A DNA stretch of 64,000 nucleotides from Callipepla californica brunnescens (taxonomy: Eukaryota > Chordata > Aves > Galliformes > Odontophoridae): NCBI GenBank assembly GCA_023055505.1, contig JALIRH010000043.1, positions 1,064,001-1,128,000 of the forward strand, read 5' to 3'. How positions within the stretch are numbered: the first letter of the stretch is position 1; every line of letters starts with the position of its first letter. The position numbers were made by a program, and so were the translations under genes. Below the pieces are notes generated by a model. That model did no database searches. It was not told the origin of the DNA and saw nothing but the letters and a program-made list of their open reading frames with translations. Positions 1-12,499 of this stretch are shown in pieces.

Positions 1-423
1 AGTATCTTTCTAGGAAAATAAAACAAGAATCATTTAAACATAGGTCAGTGGGAGAATTGGGCATTAAAGGAGAAACAAGAGAGGTGCTGACATTATTGTT
101 CAGATTGGAAACAGCTGACAGCGGAGTTTTGGAAAGTTCCTTCTTGCACATTGTACTGATGAATTTAAGCAGCTGTCTTTCCAAACCCAGATGATTAGGG
201 CAGTAAGAGAGAACAACAGAGAGCAAAGCTGCTTCTCTTTCTCGCTCCCCTACACACTAGGACATTCTAGGGGAGGCTGTCTGTATTGCAGGGCTGCAGT
301 TAAAATTTGCAAGTGGTGATCTTGGGGTGTTATCACGTATCTGCTCCAGGCAGACAGTGTGGGCACCGTCCTGAGTGAGAGAAAGGAAGCTGTAATGCTG
401 CAAAAATGGAGGTGCTTCCTTAC

Positions 424-2581
424 CTGGTCTGGGTTACTGACTGTTGGGCAACTGTCACAAATATCTCCTACTCCATCACCGTCGCTGTCTTTTTGATCAG
501 GGTTAGGAACTCTGACACAGTTGTCCGTTGGATTTTTGATCCCTGTAAAACATGCAGAGAACCCATCAAGGCTATTCTGCTGAATGCATATGCAGCAAGA
601 CCTCTTTTGGATGTAAGAGGTGACAAAAATGTGGGACAGTTGAATCTGAGCAATAAGGCAACAGTTTCAACTTCAGTGTACGTTTTGCAGACTTCACATT
701 ATATCCTAGTAGCTAAGGAGGACATCAGCAGCAGCTGATCTTAAAACATACTTCAGTCTGCATCCTCATGGATTCTGAAGCATACTATAGTCCGTGTGTG
801 AACCTGAGAGGAAATGTTCCTAACTGCATTCCTTAGGAAGAGCTGAAGAACAGAGGAATGTGGCTCCAACCTGGAGCCTTATCTGTGCAGGAACGAGGAG
901 CCAAGAGGATGACGGCGAAGCTGTCTGTGGTTCCCTGAACTATGACAGATTCTTTTTCCTCTAAACTAGACGTCTCCGTAATTAAAACAGAAGTCCAAGT
1001 TAATCTTGGCTATTTGACGTGGAAGATTTAGACAGTGTCTTTTCAAGGCCTGAGACAGGAAAGGAACAATCTAATTGGCAAGCTGCAAGACTTCACTTCC
1101 CACTTCTCTGCGTTTACCTACTACACCAGCAAATCATGCCAGCAGGGAGCTGCCTGGCAGGAACTGGCAAGACCCAAACAGCACTAGGTGCACTGGAAAT
1201 AATCTGTAAATAAATATGTATGTTTCAGGCCAACAGCAGTTGTGATTTTTGGCTTTTGAAGGCAGGCTTTGTGCAAATACAGCATCACTAGCTCCGAGAC
1301 TGTTTCTCAAGCCAGCCAGTGGTGGTGTTTTTTCTCCCAGAACACAGCCCGGACACATACCGCCTTGAGCCAGCAGCTTCTAACAACTTGGATATCCCTG
1401 TACTCCTTCACAAGTTGAAATTGCAGCACAAAGTACTGTCCTTGTCTGGGCTGACATCAGTTTGTGTCATACATCTTTCTGAAGCCTGAAACAAGTTTGG
1501 CTTTAACTGCATACAATAAAAGTGCTATGAAAAATGGTTAGCGTCATCTTGAAGACAGATCTTTAACCCCTATGAGAACTGAACTCTGAAGGATACTGGC
1601 TTGACTGCTCATCTGGACATTTTAAAAGCAGAAGTGTCCTTCACCCCAGCAGAAATAAGTTCTCCTGCATAGCATACACCTCTGAGTGCTGATACCTGTG
1701 ATGAGGATCTATAGCTTCATGCTGACCAGCTGTCTTGTTCCTGTATTGGTACAGCTGCAGCTGCTCTTACCATCTCCATCTATGTCATCATCACACTCGT
1801 CTCCTTTCCCATCACCATCGATGTCCCTTTGGTCGTCGTTCTTCACCTGACGGCAGTTGTCACAGGCATCACCAAAGTTATCCTTGTCTGCGTTGCGCTG
1901 GTCTGCGTTGCGTGTGTACACGCAGTTGTCCTGCAGGAGAGAGGGACTTGCTGAGGAGAGAGCATGCTACTGAGGAGTGAGAAAGATGAAGGTTATGAGC
2001 TATGTGACCAGAGGCTGCTGGGCTGCTCAGAGCAAATCTGCAACCAGGCCTGGTTTCCTCTACTCCCTGTTCAGGGAATCCCAGGAGCACCTGAAAATAT
2101 CTCCACCCAGGGCCTGACCAACTGACACAGGTGCCTCATCTCTCAGGTGACAGTTACTTCTAAAGCCCCTTCACTGTTACACTCTTTCCTGTTTTGTTTT
2201 ATTTTTTTAGAGGGGTGTGAGGACCTCTGGCAGACACAAGAATGTCTAATGGCATATCTATAATCAGCTGCACCTAGGTCAGGTCCAGCAGACAGTCCAA
2301 GATCTGACTGACCTCAGTTAGAGTCCAGTCTGCAGAAGCTCGTGTATTCATACCAGCCAGATTTAAAAGAAAGCATTACGTGCTGTGACCTACAGGTTCT
2401 CTTTACTCATGTAAAAGCTACATGGACCTCTCAGTACATTTAGGTATGACAGGGTATGCCTTAGAATTCAAACCTCAGCATTTAATATCCCGTCTCCATC
2501 AGCATCATCATCACAAGCATCTCCGATGCCATCCCTGTCTGCATCCTCCTGGCCAGAGTTGGGGACAGTCATGCAGTTATC
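424..2581 (-). other. COMP: COMP thrombospondin type 3 calcium repeats (exons 9-11, partial array)
   Basis: Exons 9 (2581-2474), 10 (1930-1771) and 11 (542-424) encode Asp-rich calcium-wire repeats of the form DxDxDGxGDxCD, for example [19 protein letters not shown] and [16 protein letters not shown]. Cysteines are regularly spaced between the DxDxDG loops. Exon 10 ends in phase 1 and the split glycine codon is completed by exon 11. Mutations in this domain cause pseudoachondroplasia in humans. I saw no broken calcium ligand in the repeats present. The remaining repeats lie left of the window. Confidence 0.93.
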
Positions 2582-5500
2582 CTAAAAGAAAGAGAAGGAT
2601 GGAGTGGCAGGGCAGTGCAGGCCTGGCATGTCGTGGAGCCTTTCTGAAGCTGGATCTCAACAGCATCAAAGGCAGAGTGAGCCTGCCCTTGGGTCAGAAT
2701 CACCCATTCCTGTGATGGACAGTTTCTCACAGTATGTGAGAGCTGCATCTTACCTTGCGGCACTTCTTGTCCGAGCAGCGCAGCTTCTCATCAGGGACCC
2801 CATCAATGTCTGTATCCTTCCCACAGACGTAGCCGTTCCCTGCCCACCCCACAATGCACTGGAAGACAGCAGAGAAACAAAACGAGGCTGCTGGTGAGTC
2901 CCCTGCCAGGGGTAAGGCCTCCAAAACTTTACAAGGCTTCCTGGGAGAACCAGCAGAAAGCACTGCAAATCCAGGCACACAGTGCTCTGCAGGTGAAACG
3001 TCATCTGAGAGAGACACTGCAGCTGCAAATGGCATTTTTAAGCAGCTCAAATACAAGCTCCCTGCTTCTTTCTAAGATTTACAAAGGCAGATACATCAGC
3101 ACAACTTTGTTTTGGTCCAGCAGATTTGTCTCCCATCTCAGCTGCAAGTAATGCTCTCAGACTTAAAAATGTACAGTGCTTAAGGGAAAAAAAAAAAGAA
3201 AACAACAACTGCAGAACGAATAAATAATAACACAACAGATCTGAGGAGTCAGGAGCAGTCCACTTTTCCTGAGATCACTGGGAGATGTTGCCATAGCTCA
3301 GGTGTTAACAGGGAGCAATTCTGAGCCAACAAGACATGTTCTCCAGGAGAGGGCAGTGGCAGACCCACGAGAGCAAGCACAGCGTAGAAGAACTGGCAGC
3401 GAGCAGACCCCAGGGCAGGGAAGTCCTGGCCTTACCGCACAGGAGATGGACCCATCCCGCTCCACGATGCACTGCGCTTTCTCGTGGCATGGGCTGACTT
3501 CACCGTTAGGGCAGAGTCTCCCTGTCTGGCTCTTGCAGCCTGTGATTTGGTCCCCAACGAAGCCAGGTTTACAAGCTCCACACTTGTAGGATCCCTTTGA
3601 GAAAAAGCAATAGGGAATTAACTGTAACATGAGCGCAGGGAAGGGGGATTTGTGTGAGGCCTTCCAGTAATACTTACCCGTGTATTGATACAGATAGAAT
3701 TTGGGACACAATTTCTGGCAGCACCTGTCTCACATTCATTGATGTCAGTGCAAACCTACCCAGGAAGAGCAAAACAGACATTAAGTTCAGGTATCATGTC
3801 AGATTGCAGAATTAGGACATCATGAGGTGCAGAAACAAAGCTCCCAACACACCTTACTAGAAACGAGAGCTCAAAGTATTTCTTGAGACAAGACTGAGAA
3901 ACATTCCTGACCCCAGGCAAGGTGTCCACCCTACAGACAGTCACCAGAGATTTTAGCCTGGTGAAACAGCTTAGCTCTGAGCTGAGCTGTCAGAGTATCT
4001 GCTTACTGTAAAAGGATAGAAGAGAGGAAGTGGAGCAAGAAGGTCAAAGACTGTGTCCTACGTCCATCTAGCAGCTCTCTGATTGACACAAGGCACATGC
4101 CATTCTTGCTTTTGTCAGTACACTGTGGTAAGTCTAAGTGCTAGTTTTTGTTTGTTTGTTTTTTGAATTTCAATGCCCCTGTATGTGTCTCTATGAAGAG
4201 GGGCTGGGTACCAACTAGCTGCATCAACCCTGGTGTCCTGGTATCAGGGATTCCTCAGGCTGGATTCACAGCCTCGGACCTGTCACAGACATGGCCAGCA
4301 TACATTCAGCAGTGGTAAGATCTTAGCTTTGCTGCTGATGTGCTAGGACATCCTTGGCAACTCTTTCCTGTCACTCTATCAACCTTAGCACCAACATGAT
4401 ACTATTATCTTGCAGTTCCCCCCAGTTTTTTTGAGGGCTCCAAGAAACCTTGAATTAATTATAGTAATAGAGGGGAAAGAGGTGATGGTTTCTGAAGGAG
4501 GAGTTTCTGTGCCTTACCTGTTTGTTGGCCCTGGCATAAGCTAGTCCAACACCTTCAACCATTTGCCCGGTGAAGCCGGGAGGGCAGGGGTCACAGCGGA
4601 AGCCAGGAGCAGTGTTAATGCACTGCACCTTTGGGAAGCAGGGGTTTGCATTGCACTGTAAACAAGAAAGAAGTTGCACAGAACTGTGAGGCAGTTGTGA
4701 AGGCAGTTCCCAAAGCAGGCCTTACTGGGTAGGATCCAGCTATTGTGCTTTTGTTTTCTGAAGAACAAAACAAAAATGCATAGAAGTTACTGGCTCTCCT
4801 TACAAGTGGAAAATGCAGCTTCCCAGTGTCAGTTGTTCTCCCAAGTTTCAGTATGTGCAGACAAGACAAGACAAATAAAATTTCAAGACTAATTCTTCAT
4901 AGGTGACATCAATTGCCCAGGCAAAGTGCTGGCTTAGCTTCACACTTTTCTTCCTGGCAGTCTCTGAATCCAGAGAACTGGGTAACTTCTTCAACTGTTT
5001 TTGAAAGACAACAGTTGTTTGTTTCCTACTCTGGGAAGCAATTATCATTCCAAAGTTGATATTACTGTCTGATTTTCTCCAACCCTTTATTATTTTCACT
5101 GAATTCTTATGTTCTGTGCTAGCAAATGCTTTACATTAATAAAGCACTTCCCATGTTTTGATGGCTAACAGATTATCATGAGCCTCAAAATGTCTCATAA
5201 ACCCTTTAAACTTCAGTGGGTTTTTTAAACTGCTGTAAATTCTACAGAGGTGACATGGCTTTGCATTTCCTTGCTGGATTAATTGGGGAGAATAAGATTA
5301 CAATTTGGGAACCACAGAACTAAGGAATCTTACAGACATGGAAAATGAATGGCTGAGTAAAGACTGGAATACAGACAATAAACATGATTAAATACCCCAC
5401 TTTATATAAAAAAAAGAAAGAAGTGAAACAATATCTGCCTAGGAAGGGCTAGTTTAGAGGCAGAAATGAAGCCATGCATGTGGCATGCTACGATTTACTG

Positions 5501-8500
5501 TATAAAGGAGTATTTGGGTAGCGTTTGATTCTGTTCCACACATAATAAATCTTATCTCTAACAACTCATCAGCCACTAGCTCAAAAGATTTTAAGGCCAG
5601 AAGGGATTTTTTTTAGTATTCCAAACTCACCTTTCTGCAACCAAAAGATTTATTTTGGTTGAGTCTGTCTTTCTTAGAAATAAATGCCTTGCTGTACTGG
5701 ATATAAAACCAACATGGAGCACAGCTCGAGGCAGCGCGAGGATCAGACTTGGTGCCACTGAAATGATGTTTCTGTTGAGCTTCAGCTCCCACAGGAATTG
5801 CCAGACTGTTCTGTACAGCCACAAGATGAACCCACAGCACTTCAAGGAAAGTGTTTTGTACCTTCTTACCTCATTGATATCTGTGCACTGGGACCCGTTC
5901 CCTGAATAGCCCGGGGGACAGGGTCCGCAGCGGAAGCCAGTGCTGGTCTCAGTGCAGGCCACTCCAGGGAAGCAGGGGTTTGGGACACATCTGTTAAACT
6001 GTGTCACAGTGATGACAGGGCCTGTGGCTTCAGTGTGTATGCCTAGAGGACGAAAGGAAGATTAAGGAAGGAGTTATCTTTGCCAGACCCTATCCGAAGC
6101 TGGTCCCGCTGTCTCAGGAGATTTCTGTGTGCCTCATCCACAGACATTTCCCTGTAGCTGTTTAAGAGTTAAGCAGCTGTAGCTCCGCTTCGCAAAGAGG
6201 GAAAAAAAGAAGCCAGAAGCAGCAGCTGGACTGATTTCTGAGTCAGAGCAGATCAAAATAAATAAATAAATCCAGAAGTCTTTGCTCCTATTCCAAAACT
6301 CCCCGTCGTGCTGCCCTCCTTTTGGTGCAATGCCCTCGCTTTTGGAGTTCCACTGAGAACAGTTCTCTCCCCGGTTCCTCTACATCTACATCCCACTGGA
6401 AGCAGAGTCCCAGACACCTGGCTGAAGCACAACCCACACAGCACAGGCTGAAGTCTGGGAAGCGCTGTGGAGGGCCAGAAGCCAAAGCTTCACTGAAGAC
6501 TAACTCAGGACTGTGAATAAACTTTCTAGAAGCTAGAGTTGTCACTAGTCTCCCACATCCACTGCCCTGAGGGACTTATTTTTCCTGCCTCCTCTAGCTT
6601 AGAAGTTCAATTTTAAAAATCTGAAACAAACAAAGAAAAAAAACCCTATATTAGCACCAATAAAATCTTCACTAAAACAGAGATCTCCTCTCTTAATGCT
6701 TCTCTGTCTGGGAAATAATAAGAGAAGCACATATAGCTGCTGTGAGCCCCATCGTTCAATGCATGATGGAAAGAGGCTTAAATTCTACAGCAAGGAGTAT
6801 AGGAGAACACACAGAGAGCACAAAACCGAGTGGGGAAATCAGAGATCAAGTAACAGAGAGAAAGTTCAAGACAGTTTTATGAGCGAGTTACTAAAACAAT
6901 TGGTGTGGATGAATGCATTTCTGCACTACAGGTCCCAGAAGCTTTGGCTAATCTCTTTTCCAGCAAAAGCACAATTTCTCCAAATGGAGAAACAGTTTTT
7001 GCTCCGCCCTTCCAATGTACTGGCAAATAACAGAGCATCTCCATGAGCCATGCTGTCTGAAAGTCACATATATTAGGACTAAGTTCCAGTCCAGAAAAAC
7101 CATTTAGTGAGGAACAGAGGGCAAGACGTACATGGGAGAATTTCTGACCCTGTTTCCTGAATTCTCTGTAAACACCCTTTTTGCTTGGAAGGTGACAACA
7201 TTAGATGGAACGAGTAGTGGAGCAGTGCCTCTTGGGGGTGATGTTCTCTTCCACTCTGAGCTCGAGGGTAGCCAGCTATATCCCACAGGACAGCCGGTGT
7301 GCATTCCCAGGCAATCCTAACACAGGCCATGGGCTGGGTTATTAGGAAACGTGGCTGGGCAGCTTTCTGCACAAGAACACAGCCACCCTGAGAAGCACAG
7401 CACTGCATGCCACAGAACTGTTAATAAAGTTTATTTTAGAAACTGTGGACGTGAGCAAATGCAGAAGATTTGCTGGAAAGATACATGAGATTTTTAATGC
7501 TACTTCTGCATCCCATGTTCAGCAAAGGGGTAATAACTTCAATTGCCACTGAACCACGAGAACAGCACGGGATGCTGATCCATGTGTGCAGAATGCCATG
7601 GGAAAAAAGGAAGAAAAAAGCATCACCGACAGCAAGTGTTACCCTCTGACACCCAGGGTAGCTGTGAAACAAGCTAATTCCTTAGGGCAGATGGTCTCAT
7701 GGCATTTTACTACTTGTTTGGACACAAAGGTACGAAGCACATGGAGGAAGCAGTTGAATATAGGGTTCAACTCAGTAACTCACCACAGGCATCGCACTCC
7801 ATGACTGTGTTCTTCAGGAATGTTATCTCCTTAATCTAGAAGAAAACAAGAATCACCACTGGGCCAAAGGATGAGTTTTGCTGCCACGCAAGCTAATAGT
7901 CCCACTGCCAGAAAACAGGGTGTCTGAGAGTGCACAGCTACTGACAAACAAATTAACTCTTACCCCCAAGTCTATGTTGTAGACATTCTGGAAGCTGAGG
8001 TGGCTTCTTCCCTCTGCTGTAAGTCATTCCCTAGAAGATGCTGAATTAACAGTTCTAGAGAAGTCTGCATTATTTAGGACTAGAAGGAATGGCCTCAAGT
8101 TGTGCCAGGGGAGATTCACGTTGGATGTTAGGGAAAATTTCTTCTCCAAAAGAGTGGTCAGGCTCTGGAATGGGCTGCCCAGGGAAACTGTTGAGTCACC
8201 GTCCCTGGAGGTGTTCAAGAAACATTTAGAAGTGGTACTGAGGGACATGGCTTATCGAGGAAAAAAAGTTGGTAGGTGGACAGTTGGACTGGATGATCTT
8301 GGAGGTCTTTTCCAACCTTGGTGATTCTGTGACTGTGATGTGTAGCTCAGACACTGTACAGACAAAGTCAGGAGCAGGTTCTCCTGTGTGTCATTTCTGC
8401 AAAAACACAGATCACCTCTGACCTTGCTTATACCATCTTTTGGCCCTAATGCCCTCAGCATGAAGATATTTTGAACCTATTCACAAATGCTCCCTATTCC

Positions 8501-11500
8501 AGACTTCCTCCATTCTCCTCTAGGCTCCCATTCCTTCAAGCTTTCTTCAATAGATAATCTGGCAGCGAAAAGAAGCTGTTGGAATATGGGACAGGCAAAA
8601 ATAAGCTACAGTCTCATGCGAACATTCTCATGACTGTAGAATCTTAGGAATCCTAGCAGGCTTCTTTCCTGAACAAGCCATCTCCAGCCAATGCTCAGCA
8701 CGATGTGTGACCACCCTTACATGCCCTATGGACTTCGTGTTTCCACTATTAAGACATTTCACTTTGTACTTGGACAAAATCATCCGCTCGTGTCCCTCTG
8801 CCAGCTTCCACACACAGCAGCCAGATTTCATTCTATGTTAGATTCTCTCTTCCCTCCATCGTGGGCAGGGGTTATGTATCCTGAACAGTTAATGCAGAAG
8901 TACATTTAACCCAAATCCCCAGAACATGGCCCATTAGGTGTGGGTGACAGAGGGGAGATGTTGGAGAGCTGCTAATGAATATGAGAGGATCCTTTGTGCT
9001 GAGAATTCTTCAGCCTTTGGCTCAGGAGACTAGACCTGGGCTTTTATTAGTACTTCTTTTGCTGTTCTTACTGCCAGCATCTCTAGATGACGAATCAAGA
9101 AAAAGTGAGTTTTAGAAAACCTTTGCACAAATCAAGATGTTATGAACTGCCTCCTGGCTTCCCAGTGAAATATGTCAGTTTGTCTTTTAGGGAAGAGTTT
9201 TCTTGAAAGTGCCATTTAGAAAAAGTCCATAGATTAAAAAAAAAAAAAAAAAAAAGTAGGTGGCAAGAGTGAGAGAAAGAACAAATAGAAAATCTATATG
9301 GAGAGTAAGTACTAAGCTGGAAGGGAACACTGGAAATCATTGCTCCAGGCTGCCAGGAACCATGTCTGACCTGATTCCTAGTAAACACTGGGTATTTATG
9401 CAGAAGCCTGAAATTTGAGAGTAACTCAATGCAACAGATGTTTGTGCAGATTAGAGGCCGCCCAGTTTGCACTGGCACACAGACCTGTCTGCCATTCCAA
9501 TTAGCTGGCAGGCAGAGGCTGCTGCCCTCAGCTCCCAGAATGGATAAAGGGAGAACGGAACCTTTTTCTATACCTAAAAGAGTTGACCAGACAAACCACC
9601 ATCTCCTCGTTAAAATGGGAAAGGATCTAAGCACCCAAGAAGTTCCAAATTCCCTAAGAAAACACCAGAGCCAGAAAGGCTTAGGACTAAAACAACAAGA
9701 GGAAAGTGAATACAGAGCTTGTTCAGACTCCATATGACTTTCCTTTCCTGGACCCTAATAGATGGCTGAAAGGTCTCTTCCATCTTCCAAGTTTGGATGC
9801 TACTGATTTCAAGTGCCCACAAAACCAAGGAAAAAGTGACTTGTTTTTCCAGTTAAATATACATCTACTGTGAGAGGTTTTTTTTTCTCACTTTTAAGAG
9901 TTTGTTCTCCATGTACACCGCTTTGCAGCAGACCTGGTTCCAAGCAGCAGAATCTGCAATCAGGTGAATCCACTTTTTCTCAGAACAACAGAGCTAATTG
10001 TGAGACCACCTCTTGACCCTGGTGCTCAGAGCAGTAATTCTGTGGCTTATTTCACCCAACACAGGAAGAGACCCCTCGTCCCAGAACTCAGCACTTAAGG
10101 CAGAAGATTCAGTGACTGATGTTGAGCACCAAACAAGGATTAGATCCCCTTCTCACTCACCTGCTGTTTCAACAAGTCTCGAACTTCCATTAACACACGG
10201 TTAGTTTCTCTCATCTCTTCCAGCATTTCAGGCCCAACTTCAACTCCTACCAAAAACACAGTGGGTGGGAAAAACACAGAAGAGCTATGAGCAGCACAAG
10301 CCAACTGTTAACATTAACTTATGTTTAATATTAAAGACATAGGATCCTCCACACCAGTTGCTCCCAGTTCCTAACTAGAAGCTTGCTTGGAAGTAATGAA
10401 GACTTGCACATAGGCAAGGATTTGCTCTTGGTGGTGATAATCGGCCAAGCTTGTCACTCAGGTAACAGCTACCTCTCAGCAAACAAACTGTCCTGGCATC
10501 CTGGCAGTTGTGGAAGCTGTTAATCTGGCACAGCCTGAGCAGTTCACACGTTGGAAGCCTTTGCTGCCAAAAGAAGCAAATTAATAATTCACTGCTCTGA
10601 GAGTTACTATGAAGGGCACAGGTAAATCAAAGCTCTTTGCAGAGCCTATCCCAAATGTGCTGCCAAGCACTGGACGTGGAAAATCAGCACCTCAGCTGTT
10701 GCACAGCCTGTTCTCAAGGTTCAGACTTTCTTGCTCCACGAAGCTGAGTTCATTTTGGGTAGTGGCAATTTCAAATAGCTTTGCAGTGGCTTTGGGACAC
10801 AAAAGGTACATCTGCATCCATGCATGACTTTTCCTTCTCATGTGGTAGATTCTAGACTTGCCTAATCTACTGAGGCATGCTAAAAATCTAGTCTATGCTT
10901 TTCAGCTTTGCCCTAAAAGAATGAATGGAAGTAGCTCACTGTTTCTAAAAATATAGACAAAAATATGAATAATTTAAAAGCAACTGGACAGAAAGTTCAA
11001 CTCTGGTATTCTCCTGACTGCCATGAGAAAGTACAACCTCGTTTTCAAGGCTTTCCTAGATTAATTAATCTTTTAAGAGATGTCACACCTTGCCTACAGT
11101 GTAAGCAAACCTTTATGGAGACAGGAATAGCAGCATCTTTTACTATGGGGCAAATGAGCAGGGGAAAATTAACTGGAGCTGGGGGTCTGCTTCCTCCAGG
11201 CACGAAGAATGTGCCAGCAGCAGAGGCAGCGTGTCAGCCCACACTGCTGAGTACAACTCAGGTGACACACAAGCCTGAAAGCCTTGTGGGTTTTCCCTGC
11301 ACAGAACCAAGAGGACTTGATGAATATTTGTAACCTCTCCAATATGTTTTTGGTCTGGGAACTGAACTGAAGGTACCATAAATTCTAAGACAGAAAGAGT
11401 GAATGAAAAAGGCATTTCTTATTTTGTTGAAAACAAGGAGCTTTCACATAATTTGAACTTCAAAAAGGAGTTTTGAATAAGCTCTGTATCAAGGCTTCAA

Positions 11501-12313
11501 GCAGCTTTGTTATTTGTTATGGAAGAATTTTCCATTCCAAATAGCAAGATATGTCTCAAATGAGTGCTTTTTTGATTTGTTTTGAGTTTCAAATTCACAA
11601 TAATGAGTTAACCACTCAGGAGCAATTCCCAAACTGAATCTGTGCACTTGCAGACATTTCTTTTACTATGCATCTTTCTCTACGGGCTCATCCTCTTTCC
11701 ACAGGCACATATTTGGATCTCTTGGTACACAGTCCTTGAAGCTGAACGTCCCCTAACAGGCTGTTCAGAGAAGTGGAACTTCTGCAATGGACTGAGTTGA
11801 ATTAAGCATGGCTAAGTTCCTGGAAGTTAGAGCTACTCTAGGTGCACAAGCAGAGAGAATAACCAAGGCTCCTGCTACAGGGCATCCTGCAGGAGCTGTT
11901 TTCTTAATCCCATGCAAAATGCTGATTAATATAAATTGTCCCTTGTGGGTCATTATAGAATACAACATTTCCATTTGCCCACAAATAACTTTTTTTTCCT
12001 TAAAAATACATCACTAATCAGTGGGAAAGTGGGGGAAAAATCTAAGACTGAACATTTAGAGAGTTCAGCTTCGAGTCTCATACGAGACTACAGAATCCCT
12101 AAACACTGCTTTCAGGCTTCAGCAGATGTAGCTGAAATGTTATCTTCTTCCTCATTCCCTGCTGCAAAACAGAATACTCAGAGCAGCCTAGAAAGCACAG
12201 GAGTCCAGAAAATATAGAGAAAATTAGAACTTCTTACCTGCTCTTCTCTGCTGACATGATGAAAAAGGACAAGAGAGGCAGAGGAAAAAAACAAAGGCTA
12301 GAGCTGAAATCAT
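424..12313 (-). CDS. COMP: Cartilage oligomeric matrix protein (thrombospondin-5), 5' part of the gene
   Basis: COMP is a secreted, calcium-binding pentameric glycoprotein of cartilage and tendon matrix that bridges collagens, matrilins and fibronectin. Coding exons in transcript order are 12313-12238, 10246-10161, 7835-7784, 6042-5870, 4655-4518, 3755-3678, 3594-3436, 2858-2754, 2581-2474, 1930-1771 and 542-424. All introns are GT-AG and the phases join to one open frame of 418 codons. The order is signal peptide (about 1-20), coiled coil (about 27-66), cysteine pair C68/C71, four EGF-like repeats (about 90-260), then thrombospondin type 3 calcium repeats. The coiled coil with its following cysteine pair, and four EGF repeats instead of three, single out COMP from other thrombospondins, and residue-level agreement with remembered human COMP is high. 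The start is the only ATG followed by a hydrophobic leader. The gene is cut by the window: the last type 3 repeats and the C-terminal lectin-like domain lie to the left, and 1-423 is intron 11. Confidence 0.96.
2754..6042 (-). other. COMP: COMP EGF-like repeats 1-4 (exons 4-8)
   Basis: Exon 4 (6042-5870) holds EGF1, with [12 protein letters not shown] and a closing DINE. Exon 5 (4655-4518) holds EGF2 ([12 protein letters not shown]), followed by a YARANKQ linker. Exon 6 (3755-3678) opens the calcium-binding type EGF3 with [11 protein letters not shown], and it ends in exon 7 (3594-3436). Exons 7 and 8 (2858-2754) share EGF4 ([16 protein letters not shown]) and lead into the type 3 repeats. 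From exon 4 through exon 8 all junctions are phase 0, so whole EGF modules are separable by splicing. Intron 6 (3595-3677) is only 83 bp. Confidence 0.93.
7784..12313 (-). other. COMP: COMP signal peptide and pentamerisation coiled coil (exons 1-3)
   Basis: Exon 1 (12313-12238) encodes a leader starting [19 protein letters not shown], a typical basic-poor hydrophobic signal peptide with cleavage expected around residues 19-25. Exon 2 (10246-10161) gives a heptad-rich helix containing [20 protein letters not shown]. Exon 3 (7835-7784, only 52 bp) completes it with [16 protein letters not shown]. The two cysteines fall at residues 68 and 71, the same numbers as the interchain disulfide cysteines of mammalian COMP. 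Exon junctions are phase 1 then phase 0, so neither exon 2 nor exon 3 could be skipped without a frameshift. Confidence 0.93.
8070..8338 (+). mobile_element. CR1 LINE 3'-end fragment in COMP intron 2
   Basis: The stretch matches the familiar 3' part of chicken repeat 1: a GGCCTCAAGTTGTGCCAGGG block, then GGGCTGCCCAGGGAAAC, a GGAGGTGTTCAAGAA segment, and the terminal GGATGATCTTGGAGGTCTTT followed by TTCCAACCTTGGTGATTCTG. It ends in the usual short imperfect octamer-like tail (TGATTCTGTGACTGTGA). It is 5'-truncated, has no intact reverse transcriptase, and lies antisense to COMP. CR1 is the dominant interspersed repeat of birds, so this also supports an avian source. Confidence 0.88.
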
Positions 12314-12490
12314 CTTTGAGTCTCCACGCCGTGTGGATGTATGGGCTTCTCTTGCAACTACTTTTTAACCTGCAGGTTTGCCTCTGCTCCCCATTAGTAT
12401 CTGTGGTTTCCTATTTATGAAGTTGCATTCCTTCCTCTGAAGTTCTTATTCTCTGATGCTGGACGACGGGTGGACGTCATTTCTGGCTGC
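12314..12490 (-). promoter_or_regulatory. COMP: Presumed COMP core promoter and 5'UTR
   Basis: Reading the minus strand upstream of the COMP ATG, a TATA-like CATAAATAG lies at 12419-12411, about 100 nt before the start codon. This would put transcription start near 12,385 and give a 5'UTR of about 70 nt. A CRE-like TGACGTCC lies at 12479-12472. There is no CpG island, which fits a tissue-restricted cartilage gene. This is inferred from motifs only. Confidence 0.4.
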
Positions 12491-12499
12491 TAGTCCACA

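Noticed and set aside
6696..7046. 116-codon plus-strand ORF in COMP intron 3
   Set aside because: It is antisense to COMP within an intron and no protein family is recognised. The length is within chance expectation.
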